A stretch of DNA of 64,000 bases from assembly GCA_963921825.1 (NCBI GenBank), contig OY997588.1:135563203-135627202 (forward strand). The letters are read 5' to 3'. The number at the start of each line of letters is the position of its first letter. The stretch's first letter is position 1. Positions 36,724-46,445 of this stretch are shown here, piece by piece. A program made the translations under genes and the position numbers. This DNA is from Erodium maritimum (taxonomy: Eukaryota > Streptophyta > Magnoliopsida > Geraniales > Geraniaceae). The notes under the pieces are model-generated. The model had not been told where the DNA came from. It did no database searches and worked only from the letters and a program-made list of their open reading frames with translations.

Positions 36724-39700
36724 CACCCCCTCAGTCTGAGCGGGAGGAGGTAGAACGTTCAGACTGTCTCTGAAATCTGAGAATAGCACCTGCGGAAGAC
36801 CCTTGGTAAAGATGTCGGCAATCTGGGACCGGGAGGGGATATGAAGAACCCGAACCTGTCCCTTAGCCAGTTTCTCCCTAACAAAATGAATGTCTAGCTC
36901 GATATGCTTCGTACGTTGATGCTGAACTGGATTGCCTGACAAATAAATAGCACTGACATTATCACAATATACCAGTGTAGCCCGAGACAGGGGAAAGTGA
37001 AGCTCCAAGAGCAAGTTCCTGAGCCAGCAAGATTCGGAGACGACGTTGGCAACCCCTCTATATTCGGCCTCCGTACTCGAGCGAGAGATAGTGGGCTGGC
37101 GCTTGGAAGACCAGGAAATGAGGTTATCACCCAGAAACACGCAATAACCCGAGGTGGAACGGCGAGTGTCGGGACAACCAGCCCAATCAGCATCAGTATA
37201 GGTGACCAAGTCCGTGATCTTGGACGCATATAGGTGAATGCCCAAGTGGAGTGTCCCCTGAAGGTAACGGATGATGCGCTTGAGCGCACCCATATGAATA
37301 TCACGAGGATCATGCATATAAAGGCAAATCTGCTGGACTGCATATGATATATCTGGCCTGGTGAAGGTAAGATACTGTAAGGCGCCAGCTAGACTGCGAT
37401 AAAGAGTGGGGTTGGCATAGGGAACACCAGACGCCCCACTCACCTTGGCCTTAGTATCAACCGGAGTAGCCGACGGGGAACAAGAACTCATGCCAGCCCG
37501 TTGGATAATCTCCTCAGCATATTTTCGTTGGGACAAAAACATGCCAGACGAGTGCCGAGTGACCACGACTCCAAGAAAAAAGGACAGAGGTCCTAGATCC
37601 TTCATAGCAAACTCCGAATCTAGCTGAGACATAATAGAGAGACGTAATGCATGACTAGATGTGGTCAGAATAATATCATCAACGTAGAGCAGGAGAAATG
37701 CAGTATCGGGGCCTTGCCGGTAGATAAACAGAGAATGGTCAGATTGACTATGTGTGAAGCCAATGGTACTGACAAAATCTGTAAATCGCTGATACCAAGC
37801 CCGTGGTGCTTGCTTGAGGCCGTAGAGGGATCGGTTAAGCAAGCACACATAATCAGGATGAGAGGAGCTGCGAAACCCCATGGGTTGATACATATACACC
37901 GTCTCAGTCAAATTGCCATGTAAAAAGGCATTCTTCACATCTAGCTGGTGAATCGGCCAAGACTGAGAGACCGCCAAACTGAGAACAGTACGAATAGTAG
38001 TTGGCTTAACCACCGGGCTGAATGTTTCATCGCAGTCGACTCCAACCTGCTGAGAGCGCCCATCACCTACAAGACGAGATTTATAGCGCTCAAAAGAACC
38101 GTCAGAACGCCGTTTATGACGAAAAACCCACATTGACCGAATCACATTGGTATTAGCAGGACGAGGAACTAATTCCCAGGTCTTATTCTTAATTAAAGCA
38201 TTAAACTCATCAAGCATAGCTAGTTTCCAGTTGGGATCGGATAAAGCATGAGAAGGGGTTTTAGGGATAGGAGACGGATCAATAGAGGAAGAAAGGTTGA
38301 AAATAGTCTTGGGTTTAGTGATACCTGCTCGGGCCCTAGTGACCATCGGATGTGGTTGAGTGGCTGGTACGGGATCAGGAGAAGGGGCTGGGCCGAGTGA
38401 GCCAGAGACGGGTGAGGAAGATGAGACGGGCGAGGTGGCGTGCGGGTCCGGAGAGGACCGGGCAGGCGAATGTGCTGGGCCAGATGAGGAAACCGGGGCG
38501 GGGGAGACCGGTGGACTGGACTGGGCCGGTGGACCGGACTGGGCCGATGGGCTGGGCTCAAGTGAAGCAGCAGACCGCGATGGAGAGGGTGCGTGTGAGA
38601 AATGGTCCAGCAAAGGCAATGGGAGGAGAGAAGATGGCCCGTCATCCAAAAAAGAGTAAGCTGCAGGGGGAACAGAAGAAGTAGCGAAAGGAAACGTCGT
38701 TTCATCAAAAATAACATGTCTACAAATAATAACCTTACTGGCTTGTAGGTCGAAGCATTTGTATCCCCGGTGTTGTGCTGGAAATCCGAGAAAGACACAA
38801 GCCGATGATCGAGATTGCAACTTGTTCCGAGCAGTGGAGGGGATAAGTGGAAAACAAAGACACCAAAATGTGCGTAAATGAGTATACGTAGGGGTGCGAC
38901 GAAATAAAAATTGAGTAGGAGAGGAAAATTGAAGGTTTTTGGAGGGAAGAATATTAAAAAGATATGTGGACATAAGAAGTGCATGATGCCAAAAGGAGGG
39001 AGGAAGAGAAGCATGAATAAGCATCGTTCTAACCATATTGTTGACAGACCTAATTTTGCGTTCAGCATGTCCGTTTTGTGAGGAAGTATGAGGACATGAA
39101 AAACGAAAAATCATTCCCGTGGAGACACAAAACTGACGAAATGAAGAGTTGTCAAATTCTTTCCCATTATCGCATTGAAAACTTTTAATGTGACAACCAA
39201 ACTGAGTACGAACATAATTGCCAAACATAGTAAATATAGAAAATACTTGTGATTTAGCACCCAAAGGAAATGTCCATAAAAAGTTCGTGTAATCATCAAG
39301 CAACAATAAATAGTAACGATGGCCAGCAGAGCTCAAAACAGGAGAGGCCCATAAATCAGCATGTATAACATCAAAAGGTAACGAAGTAGAATTAAAAGAA
39401 GTATGAAAAGGCAACTTAACATGTTTGCCAAAAACACAAGACTGACAAATAGGAGTTTTAATGTTTGAAGAACAAGAAATTAACTGCTGATTTCTAAGAG
39501 ATGAAAAAACAGGATCACCAGGATGGCCTAACCGAGAATGCCAAAGGTGTGAAGACAACGCAGCGAGAGCCACTGGAGAGCCTGCAGACATGGACGAAGT
39601 AACTGGATAGAGGTCACTGGAACTGTTGCATCTCAAAACCGGTGTGCCCGTCCAAAAGTCCTTCACAGAAAAACCAAAAGGATCAAATTCTACTGTAGCA

Positions 39701-41211
39701 TTATTATCAGTGACAAAACGGCGAACCGACACTAAATTCTTGATAATTTTTGGGGTATGCAAGACATTATTCAAACGTAATGTAGGATGAGATGGGGTTA
39801 GAGGAGCATGACCAGAACCAGTGATAGGAATAAGGGTACCGTCACCAACTATAACTTGACGAGCAACACTAGAATTAAAATAAGGGTTTAGACTACCTGA
39901 GGTGGAAGTCATATGAGAAGAAGCTCCAGAGTCCATATACCAATTGGGATCCGGCTGCTGCAGGGTCATCGTGTGCATAGCTTGAGCGATGTCTGTCGGG
40001 GTAGGTGAAGCCATATGCGCCTGAGGATGCTGCCCCAAAACACCAGAACCGTTCGAATGAGCCGAGTAGCCCGAGCTGGGCCTGGACTGTGGACGAGGGA
40101 CCGGGCCGGTCATCGGCTGGGAGGGATATGGGCAAGGAGGACCGGTGGGACTGCTCCAGGTTGATCCGTTCCAGTATACGGGCTGCAGCTGCCAATGGGG
40201 CCAGGCAGAAGGTGGACCAGAAGCATGACTAGCCGGACCGGACCCAGGCCGGTGCTGGGAATGAGGCCGACCACCAGAATTTCGGACGTTGCCACGGCCA
40301 CGCCCTCTACGACCCCGTGACCCTCGAGATAGATTACCAGTGGAAGCAGTAGACGAGGTAGAATGAGAGTGTGAGTCATCATTACCCGTCGAGGTAGTCA
40401 ATAGGGCCGAGGAAGAAGACAGGGCTCCGGATGCTGCTTGCTTTTGCTTACGTGTCTCCTCCATAACAAGCCGGGACCGAGCATCATAAAATGATGGCAA
40501 TGGGTTGCATTGTTGGAGAAGCGTATCAATGCCATCATATGCTTCAGAAAGCCCTGTAACAAGCTGAAGAACAAGTCTACTATCGGAGACAGGGGCCCCA
40601 ACATTGGAGAGTTGATCAGACAAATTCTTAAGGGCTTGACAGTATGAAGAAACATTCGAAAAATCATCTAATCGAGTAGCAGAAAATTGTTGCTCAAGAT
40701 GAACAGCACGAGAGTGCTTGTTGTCTTGAAATATATTACTCAAAGCAGACCAAGCACGTGCAGCAGTAGCGTCAGGAGAAATGATAGTTTGCAACAAATC
40801 AGAAGAGATAGTACCATAAATCCATTGGAGCACGGCGGCATCAAGACGACGCCAAAGGGCAGGGCTGACCGGTGCGTGGGACGAAGAGGTGCCGGCTGTG
40901 ACTGGAGCAGCAGCAACGGATTGGCCGGTGGAGGAAGAATCGGCTGCAGGTGCTTTCCCGGTGGCAGCAGCTGCTGTCTCGGTGGCGACAGAACCAGTGG
41001 AGGAGAGATCGGGTGTCAGCGCTGGCTGCTCGGGATCGTCCTCCTGGTCGGCATCAGGCAGGATATGGTGGAGGACATCGTAGACACGACAATGGATCTT
41101 AAAGAGTTCTGACCACGTCGTGTATTGCCCCTTTTCCATATCCAGAACAATAGGAACAACGCTCCTAATGTTAGCAACTATGAGAGCGGGATGCAGGCGA
41201 GAATCGGCCAT
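36718..41211 (-). CDS. Copia-C gag-pol polyprotein, intact (1497 aa)
   Basis: Start at the ATG at 41211 (MADSRLHP); the open frame extends 59 codons further up without another ATG in frame. Domains by approximate residue: gag ~10-300 with UBN2-like helices; Ser/Gly/Arg-rich linker with RGSRGRRGRGRG near 330 and no CCHC knuckle; protease WYMDSGASSH ~427; integrase zinc finger LWHSRLGHPGD ~560 and CQSCVFGK ~590; catalytic HADLW ~618, QCDNGKEFD ~681, NGHAERKIR ~716; Pro/Ser-rich linker ~850-960; reverse transcriptase LLYVDDIIL ~1176; RNase H SSTEAEYRG ~1380 and YCDNVSA. All catalytic residues are present and there is no stop. The product is cleaved into capsid, protease, integrase and reverse transcriptase and copies the element through RNA. 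The frame ends inside the 3' LTR. Confidence 0.94.
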   Translation of the reverse strand: MADSRLHPALIVANIRSVVPIVLDMEKGQYTTWSELFKIHCRVYDVLHHILPDADQEDDPEQPALTPDLSSTGSVATETAAAATGKAPAADSSSTGQSVAAAPVTAGTSSSHAPVSPALWRRLDAAVLQWIYGTISSDLLQTIISPDATAARAWSALSNIFQDNKHSRAVHLEQQFSATRLDDFSNVSSYCQALKNLSDQLSNVGAPVSDSRLVLQLVTGLSEAYDGIDTLLQQCNPLPSFYDARSRLVMEETRKQKQAASGALSSSSALLTTSTGNDDSHSHSTSSTASTGNLSRGSRGRRGRGRGNVRNSGGRPHSQHRPGSGPASHASGPPSAWPHWQLQPVYWNGSTWSSPTGPPCPYPSQPMTGPVPRPQSRPSSGYSAHSNGSGVLGQHPQAHMASPTPTDIAQAMHTMTLQQPDPNWYMDSGASSHMTSTSGSLNPYFNSSVARQVIVGDGTLIPITGSGHAPLTPSHPTLRLNNVLHTPKIIKNLVSVRRFVTDNNATVEFDPFGFSVKDFWTGTPVLRCNSSSDLYPVTSSMSAGSPVALAALSSHLWHSRLGHPGDPVFSSLRNQQLISCSSNIKTPICQSCVFGKHVKLPFHTSFNSTSLPFDVIHADLWASPVLSSAGHRYYLLLLDDYTNFLWTFPLGAKSQVFSIFTMFGNYVRTQFGCHIKSFQCDNGKEFDNSSFRQFCVSTGMIFRFSCPHTSSQNGHAERKIRSVNNMVRTMLIHASLPPSFWHHALLMSTYLFNILPSKNLQFSSPTQFLFRRTPTYTHLRTFWCLCFPLIPSTARNKLQSRSSACVFLGFPAQHRGYKCFDLQASKVIICRHVIFDETTFPFATSSVPPAAYSFLDDGPSSLLPLPLLDHFSHAPSPSRSAASLEPSPSAQSGPPAQSSPPVSPAPVSSSGPAHSPARSSPDPHATSPVSSSSPVSGSLGPAPSPDPVPATQPHPMVTRARAGITKPKTIFNLSSSIDPSPIPKTPSHALSDPNWKLAMLDEFNALIKNKTWELVPRPANTNVIRSMWVFRHKRRSDGSFERYKSRLVGDGRSQQVGVDCDETFSPVVKPTTIRTVLSLAVSQSWPIHQLDVKNAFLHGNLTETVYMYQPMGFRSSSHPDYVCLLNRSLYGLKQAPRAWYQRFTDFVSTIGFTHSQSDHSLFIYRQGPDTAFLLLYVDDIILTTSSHALRLSIMSQLDSEFAMKDLGPLSFFLGVVVTRHSSGMFLSQRKYAEEIIQRAGMSSCSPSATPVDTKAKVSGASGVPYANPTLYRSLAGALQYLTFTRPDISYAVQQICLYMHDPRDIHMGALKRIIRYLQGTLHLGIHLYASKITDLVTYTDADWAGCPDTRRSTSGYCVFLGDNLISWSSKRQPTISRSSTEAEYRGVANVVSESCWLRNLLLELHFPLSRATLVYCDNVSAIYLSGNPVQHQRTKHIELDIHFVREKLAKGQVRVLHIPSRSQIADIFTKGLPQVLFSDFRDSLNVLPPPAQTEGVC

Positions 41212-41457
41212 GGAGATCGGGAAGAGAACGCTGCTGTAAAAACTGGGATCGGTTGCTGCAAAAACCGAACGCTGCCGGGCCGGAGCTGCTGCAGAACGGG
41301 TGCTGCTGTGGAACACGTACGCTGCTGCAGAATGGAGCTGCTGTGGATCACGTACTCTGCTGCAGAAAACAGAAATAGAAAAAAACAAGAGGAATAGATG
41401 CGGCGGAAACGCAAATAGAAGAGGAATACAATGGATCGATTTAGGTATCTGATACCA

Positions 41458-41570
41458 TGTTGGAATGTAATTCCTTGTATAAATACAATGGTTTAATCAT
41501 GATTCAAATACATGATTTACATTATCACTTAATTACAAAATACAAATGAGGATATGCTTATCCTCTAACA
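41458..41570 (-). repeat. Copia-C 5' LTR (right copy)
   Basis: 113 bp, identical to 36611-36723, followed on plus by the target duplication ATCCA. Confidence 0.95.
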
Positions 41571-41575
41571 ATCCA

Positions 41576-42065
41576 CATCAGCTAGAGAGTCTGAGAGAAG
41601 CTTGAGCTTTTGGCAATATTCAGAAATGGACATGGATCCCTTGCGTAAAGATCGTAGTTGTTGCTGCAGTTGAAGTGCTCTAGCCATTTTGTTGTCTCGG
41701 AATAAAGATTCAATAGACATCCACATATCATATGTTGTAGCATCAGGCTTGAAAACATCAGACAGTAAATGTGGTTGCAATGTAGCATAAAGCCAAGTAA
41801 CTACGAGTGCATCAAGACGGAGCCATACAAGATCCGGTGTTGAGGGAGGCCGATCAGTGATATGATGGAGAGTCTGATGACTCGCATAAAGCTTCTTGAA
41901 CATCTCTCGCCATTGTTTGTAGTGTGGATCATTGGTGGCGAGTTTGAGAGGAACAAAGTTACTGGCATTGGTCACTGTATAAGTTGGATGAAATTGTGGT
42001 GCTGGTGGTGTAGAATCAGAGGTTGCAGGTGGAATTGAAGATTCTGTGTTTGATTCTTTTGTCAT
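41576..42065 (-). pseudogene. Copia-B gag N-terminus, cut by Copia-C
   Basis: Minus-strand ATG at 42065. It encodes a Copia gag start (FVPLKLATNDPHYKQWREMF, LWLRLDALVVTWLYATL, SMSISEYCQKLKLLSDSL) and runs into the Copia-C insertion after ~163 codons. The rest continues at 36610. The ~285-bp leader from 42066 to 42352 ends in the inverted primer-binding-site core. Confidence 0.88.
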
Positions 42066-42352
42066 TGCAGCAAGTGGGGCAGTAAAGGTTGTGTGGAGTT
42101 GGTGATATATGGTTTAAAATGGAGCAGTTGTTGGTATGTGATGTACGGTTCAGTGATGAAAAATGGAGTTGGTGATGTGTTCTGTGGAGAAATAAAGGAT
42201 GAAAAGAATAGAAAAAAAAAAGAGAGGCAGAGACAAACCAGAAGAGAGGAGTGGTTGCAGAAGCAGAAGTCCCAGACGTGTAGAAGCAGAACCAGAGGAG
42301 AGCAATGGTGATGGAGAAAATTACAAAGCCTAGAATCGCATGCTCTGATACT

Positions 42353-44155
42353 CTTTCTCATCAACCTCTATCTTCTTCCTCTGTTTCTAACACTCCATCC
42401 TCGACTGTTCCTCCCATGTCTTCTTCTTCCTCGCCTACTTTACCCTCTCCACCCACACATCACACTCCCGATCCCTCCCCTGTCCCGTTATCCTTACCCG
42501 CACCACCACCACGTCCATCTCACCCTATGACCACACGAAGTTGGGATGGCACACTCAGGCCTCGTCGCATTTTAGATCTTCATGTATCCACCCCTACCCC
42601 ATCTCCAATTCCTCGTTCCTCAGCTCTGGCACTCTGTGATCCTCATTGGAAGCAAGCTATGGCAGACGAGCTTTCTGCTCTTCATGCGAACGACACTTGG
42701 GATTTAGTTCCATGCCCCCCTAATGTCAACATTATCGGATCCAAATGGATATTTCGTCATAAATTTCGTTCTGATGGTTCCCTTGAGCGCTACAAAGCTC
42801 GCCTCGTCGCCCAAGGATATACTCAACCACCTGGTATTGACTTTGACGACACTTTTAGTCCTGTCGTTAAGCCAGCTACCATCCGGATAATTCTCAGTCT
42901 TTCTCTCTCTCGATCATGGCCCATTCATCAACTCAATGTTAAAAACGCATTTCTTCATGGTGAATCTTTCTGAAACGGTCTACATGAAACAACCCCCCAA
43001 CTTGCACGACCCGTCTTTTCCTAATCACGTTTGTCGTCTCAAGAAAGCTCTTTATGGTCTCAAACAAGCTCCTCGAGCTTGGTATCAACGCTTTGCTGCT
43101 TGTCTTCTCTCCATCAACTTTGTTAGTAGTAGGGCTGATACTTCGCTTTTTGTCTATCGTAATGGTTCTCAAACTGCTTTTCTCCTTCTTTATGTTGATG
43201 ATATCATACTCACTGCATCTTCCGATTCTCTTCTTTCGGTCATCACAGCTCGCCTCAACTCGGAGTTTGCTATGACTAATCTTGGTCCTCTCCATTACTT
43301 TTTGGGTATCTCCGTCACTCGAAATTCCACTGGTCTTTTCCTCTCTCAAGAAAAATTTGCAAGGGAGATTCTTACTCGAGCTAACATGTCCTCTTGTAAT
43401 CCATGCCTTACACCAGTTGACACCAAGTCCAAGCTCTTAGCCTCCTCTGGCTCTTCGATCTCTGATCCTTCCCTATATCGTAGTCTAGCAGGCGCCCTCC
43501 AATATCTCACTTTTACTCGCCCTGACATATCTTATGCTGTCCAACAAATTTGCCTCTTTATGCATGATCCTCGCGAACCTCACTTCCTTGCTCTTAAACG
43601 CATTCTTCGCTACTTAAAGGGTACTCTTTCACATGGTCTCCTTCTTCGTCCATCTCGCACCCTCTCTCTCACGGCCTATTCTGATGCTGATGGGCTGGTT
43701 GTCCTGACACTCGCCGGTCTACTTCCGGCTATTGTATATTTCTTGGCCCCAACCTTGTTTCGTGGTCCTCAAAGCGTCAACACGTTGTCTCGCGCTCTAG
43801 TGCTGAGCCCGAGTATCGCGGCGTTGCGAATGCGGTTGCTGAGTCTTGTTGGCTACGTAACCTTCTTCTTGAATTACATTGTGCCCTGCTCACTGCAACT
43901 ATTGTTTTTTGTGATAACATTAGCTCGGTCTACATGTCCAGTAATCCAGTACAACACCATCGTTCCAAACGTATTGAGTTAGACTTACATTTTGTGCGTG
44001 AGAAAGTTGCCGCAGTTCAGGCTCGTGTGCTCCATGTACCGTCCTCGTTTCAGTTTGCAGACATATGCACGAAGGGTCTTCCGTCAGCACTTTTCGAGGA
44101 TTTCAGGTCCAGTCTCAGCATCTTTCCTAACCCTGCTTTGACTGCGCGGGCGTGT
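42353..44155 (+). pseudogene. Copia-B reverse transcriptase and RNase H, two frameshifts
   Basis: Plus-strand continuation of the polyprotein after the inversion point ([17 protein letters not shown]). It shows a Pro/Ser-rich linker, [74 protein letters not shown] and RNase H. A one-base insertion near 42960 shifts the frame after NAFLHG. A one-base loss near 43690 (SDAD|GLVV, expected SDADWAG) shifts it again, so RNase H continues in the frame of NPVQHHRSKRIELDLHFVR and ends ACVRC-like at the LTR. Catalytic motifs remain. Confidence 0.88.
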
Positions 44156-44331
44156 TAGATTATATATTTATATTTTGTATTTATCTTTTCATTGTTATTG
44201 TTTCCAACTCACATTAGGATTATGTATAGGACTCCTAATAAAGTAGTACTTCTTCTGATGTAAATCTCTTCACATGTATTTGTACTGATCGCATCTCACG
44301 TCAATGAATCATTCAGAATTGTGTTCTTTCA
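44153..44331 (+). repeat. Copia-B 3' LTR
   Basis: 179 bp, pair of 34263-34441 with seven differences. The last codon of pol overlaps its start. Confidence 0.93.
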
Positions 44332-44971
44332 CTATTGATTGTTAATAAATGTATTGTTTACTTTATTTTCTATGATTGTTACTGGCTCTTTGAAAGCGTT
44401 AAATACCCGTTTTATTCTCGTATTTTAACATCTTCTTAGTTCTCCGTATCATTGAAGCCCGAACGAAATTGTGAATTTCTATTTGTTAAACTTAAGACCG
44501 TTATCCTTAAGAATGCGATATTGTTCTTATCTTGCCTATGTTATAACATCATTTTGATTAGAAGTATTAATTGAAATATGTATTGTCATGCTAAAGCTAG
44601 TTTATTACTAAATTGGAGGTTAAACTGTTTATCTATTTTCCCTACTGAGCGTAAGCTCACCCCTATTTGTTTTACTGACTGTTTTTACAGGCGTGCTTGT
44701 TGAGTAGTGGACTCGAGGCTCGGGAGCTTCTGTGGGTCCGGGTGCTTTTGTCTTTAGAGACGTTTATGATCCTATTTTGTTTACGAACCTTATGTTTAAA
44801 GAATTTATTATGGAACTTTTACTTGAGATATTTGATGGAAACTAAACTTGGAGGATTATATTCGATTTGAGATGCTTTTATTATTATATTTTGTTTTATC
44901 TTCAAGTCACGTCTCGAGTCCGGTCAACACCGGATTTGGGGCGTGACATTCAAAGTTTGTATGATTGAGCC

Positions 44972-46163
44972 ATGAACCCAGCACCTGCAATACAACTACG
45001 TTCCAAGAAACGGTATGTCAAGAGAGACCGTGTTGCTGGGCATGAACATTTAATGCATGATTATTTCGGTAACTCCCCGATTTACAGTAAGCTGCAATTT
45101 TGTCATTGTTTTCGAATGTCAAATAATGTGTTCACACGTACTGTGCGTGAATTGGAACAAAAAGATGCATACCTTAAGTAAGACATGGATGGCTTGAGAC
45201 ATGTATCATTCTCTTCTTATAAAAAAAATGTACGACAACCACTAGGAAATTATGATATGGAATTTCAAGAAATGGTATTGACGAATACTTGAGAATGGGC
45301 GAGAGCACGACCCTTGAGTGTGTTACATTTTTTTTGAACGGAAATAGTTATGGTGTTTGGCCATACCTATCTGCGGAGGCCCACATAGGCTGATATAAAT
45401 CACTTATTAACGGTGAATGCGACACATGTAATTTTCGGGATGTTGGATAGTCTTGACTACAAGCACTAGGAGTGGAAGAACTGCCTGACAACATTGAAAG
45501 GAGTTCATTTGAGAAGGGATCACGGTAGCATACTGAAAGTGATGATCGAGGCTGTTGTCACACGGGACTTGTAGATTTTGGCATGTGCTTTTTGGCATGA
45601 TGGGTTCGAACAACGATATAAATGTGCTTAACCAATCAAGGTTGTTCTTGGACGTCGTCAATGGTTGGTAATTCCCAATCACTTACACGATAAATGGACA
45701 CCAGTACAATCTTCCTTATTATTTGGTTGATGGTATTTACCCTCCGTGGCCAGTGTTTGAGAAAACAATCCAGTTGAATCAACTTCCATAGCACAAAAAA
45801 ATTGCTTAACTCCACGAAGCTTGCAGGAAGGATGTTGAACAAGCATTTGAGGTCCTCCAAGCTTGGTTTCACATTATCACTCGTCCGAGTCGAATGTGTA
45901 AGCCCTCGCCACTTTGTCTAATTATGAATGCATGTGTCATCATGCACAATATGATCGTCGAGGCAGAACGACATACATTTAAAGGTCACATTGAACAAAT
46001 AAATGAAGATGGGTCAAACTAATCAAGATTCAGGCAATGAACCTTCGTCCTTGCTCATGTCATACTACCAAACAATGAAAGGATCCACAATCAACATGCT
46101 AATAATGTATTGAAAGCAGACCTCATCGAGCACGTTTGGAATCTTTTTGGCGAACATGATTGA
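44972..46163 (+). pseudogene. PIF/Harbinger transposase remnant (Harbinger-1)
   Basis: The ATG at 44972 opens 69 codons with the N-terminal signature of plant Harbinger transposases (RDRVAGHEHLMHDYFGNSPIY, FRMSNNVFTRTV). After stops and shifts one can still read DEYLRMGESTTLECV, GMLDSLDYKH.EWKNC (first catalytic Asp; the usual Trp is a TAG), VMIEAVVTRDL, FEQRYK-like noise, a YYLVDGIYPPWPVF-like stretch (second Asp), ACRKDVEQAFEVLQAWFHII (with the catalytic Glu) and NACVIMHNMIVEAER. The frame ends LIEHVWNLFGEHD at TGA 46161-46163. Function was DDE cut-and-paste; this copy is inactive. Confidence 0.8.
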
Positions 46164-46445
46164 TTCGTATTCATTGTACGCTCTTTACTTGTTATTTCAT
46201 ACTTTTCAAATTGTCGTTGTTGGTTATTAATGTAATGGTTTTTCCGGTTTTATAATATAATAGGTTTTACCTTTCATACATTAGAAATTGAAATTATTTA
46301 TTGGTACTATTTTCCGTACAACAGTTTATCAGACTGCAAATGAAATTGTATCAGTCAGATAGAAAGAAGAGAGAGAAACTATTTTTGTCCTTTCAATCTC
46401 AACCTTTCAACCTCAGCCAAACTGAAGGACTACGGATGCTCTAAG

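Larger units (their letters stand above)
36611..41570 (-). mobile_element. Copia-C: young, structurally intact Copia retrotransposon
   Basis: A 4960-bp element in minus orientation, flanked by the exact duplication ATCCA (36606-36610 and 41571-41575). Its 113-bp LTRs (36611-36723 and 41458-41570) are identical. On the minus strand a primer-binding site TGGTATCAGATACC follows the 5' LTR (41457-41444) and a purine tract (CTGAGGGGGTG) precedes the 3' LTR. It carries one uninterrupted gag-pol frame. It is the most recent insertion in the window and the only one with full coding capacity. Confidence 0.96.
34263..44331 (+). mobile_element. Copia-B: Copia retrotransposon with internal inversion, split by Copia-C
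   Basis: The 179-bp LTRs (34263-34441 and 44153-44331) differ at seven positions and are flanked by the exact duplication CTATT (34258-34262 and 44332-44336). LTR order and primer-binding site give a plus orientation, and the reverse transcriptase-RNase H half is on plus. The gag-protease-integrase half, however, lies on minus between 42352 and 34444. The inversion ends fall in GTATCAGAGCA at 34444-34454 and its inverted copy TGCTCTGATAC at 42342-42352. Copia-C sits within the inverted gag. All domains of a Copia polyprotein are present, but the copy is dead. Confidence 0.92.
20408..44948 (+). mobile_element. Gypsy-A: LTR retrotransposon with ~3-kb LTRs, multiply nested
   Basis: Exact target duplication TTCAA flanks it (20403-20407 and 44949-44953). 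The LTRs are 20408-23452 and 31791-44948, the latter split by Copia-B. A primer-binding site follows the 5' LTR and a purine tract precedes the 3' LTR. Internal sequence without nested DNA is about 5.2 kb: leader with tandem repeats, gag and zinc knuckle, and a badly eroded pol of which only the integrase C-terminus is readable. Pol has the GPY/F-type end of Tekay/Del-like Gypsy elements. It cannot move by itself. Confidence 0.93.
31791..44948 (+). repeat. Gypsy-A 3' LTR, split by Copia-B
   Basis: The LTR pieces are 31791-34262 and 44337-44948. Together they make ~3084 bp, the pair of 20408-23452. Differences include a short A/G-rich insertion near 31900 and an extra GACCAGGAGAACCGGTCAGG-like stretch near 31977. 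The array corresponding to 22320-22560 is at 33738-33970. The right piece ends GGGGCGTGACA and is followed by TTCAA. Confidence 0.92.
19916..46442 (+). mobile_element. Harbinger-1: degenerate PIF/Harbinger transposon split by Gypsy-A
   Basis: The left end TTAGAGCATC (19914 on) is matched by the inverted right end GATGCTCTAA (to 46443), and a PIF/Harbinger transposase remnant lies inside (44972-46163). Without the 24.5-kb Gypsy-A insertion the element is about 2 kb. The flanking triplets read TTA and TAA, so the 3-bp duplication is either mutated or off by a base. No ORF1 (Myb/SANT) gene was seen, so the copy is internally reduced. Confidence 0.65.

Noticed and set aside
38352..38684. 110-codon plus-strand frame within Copia-C
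   Set aside because: Shadow of the Pro/Ser-rich linker of the intact minus-strand polyprotein.
34263..44331. Two separate Copia elements in opposite orientation instead of one inverted element
   Set aside because: There is only one pair of matching LTRs with one target duplication, the minus half lacks reverse transcriptase and the plus half lacks gag, and both junctions share the same 11 bases.
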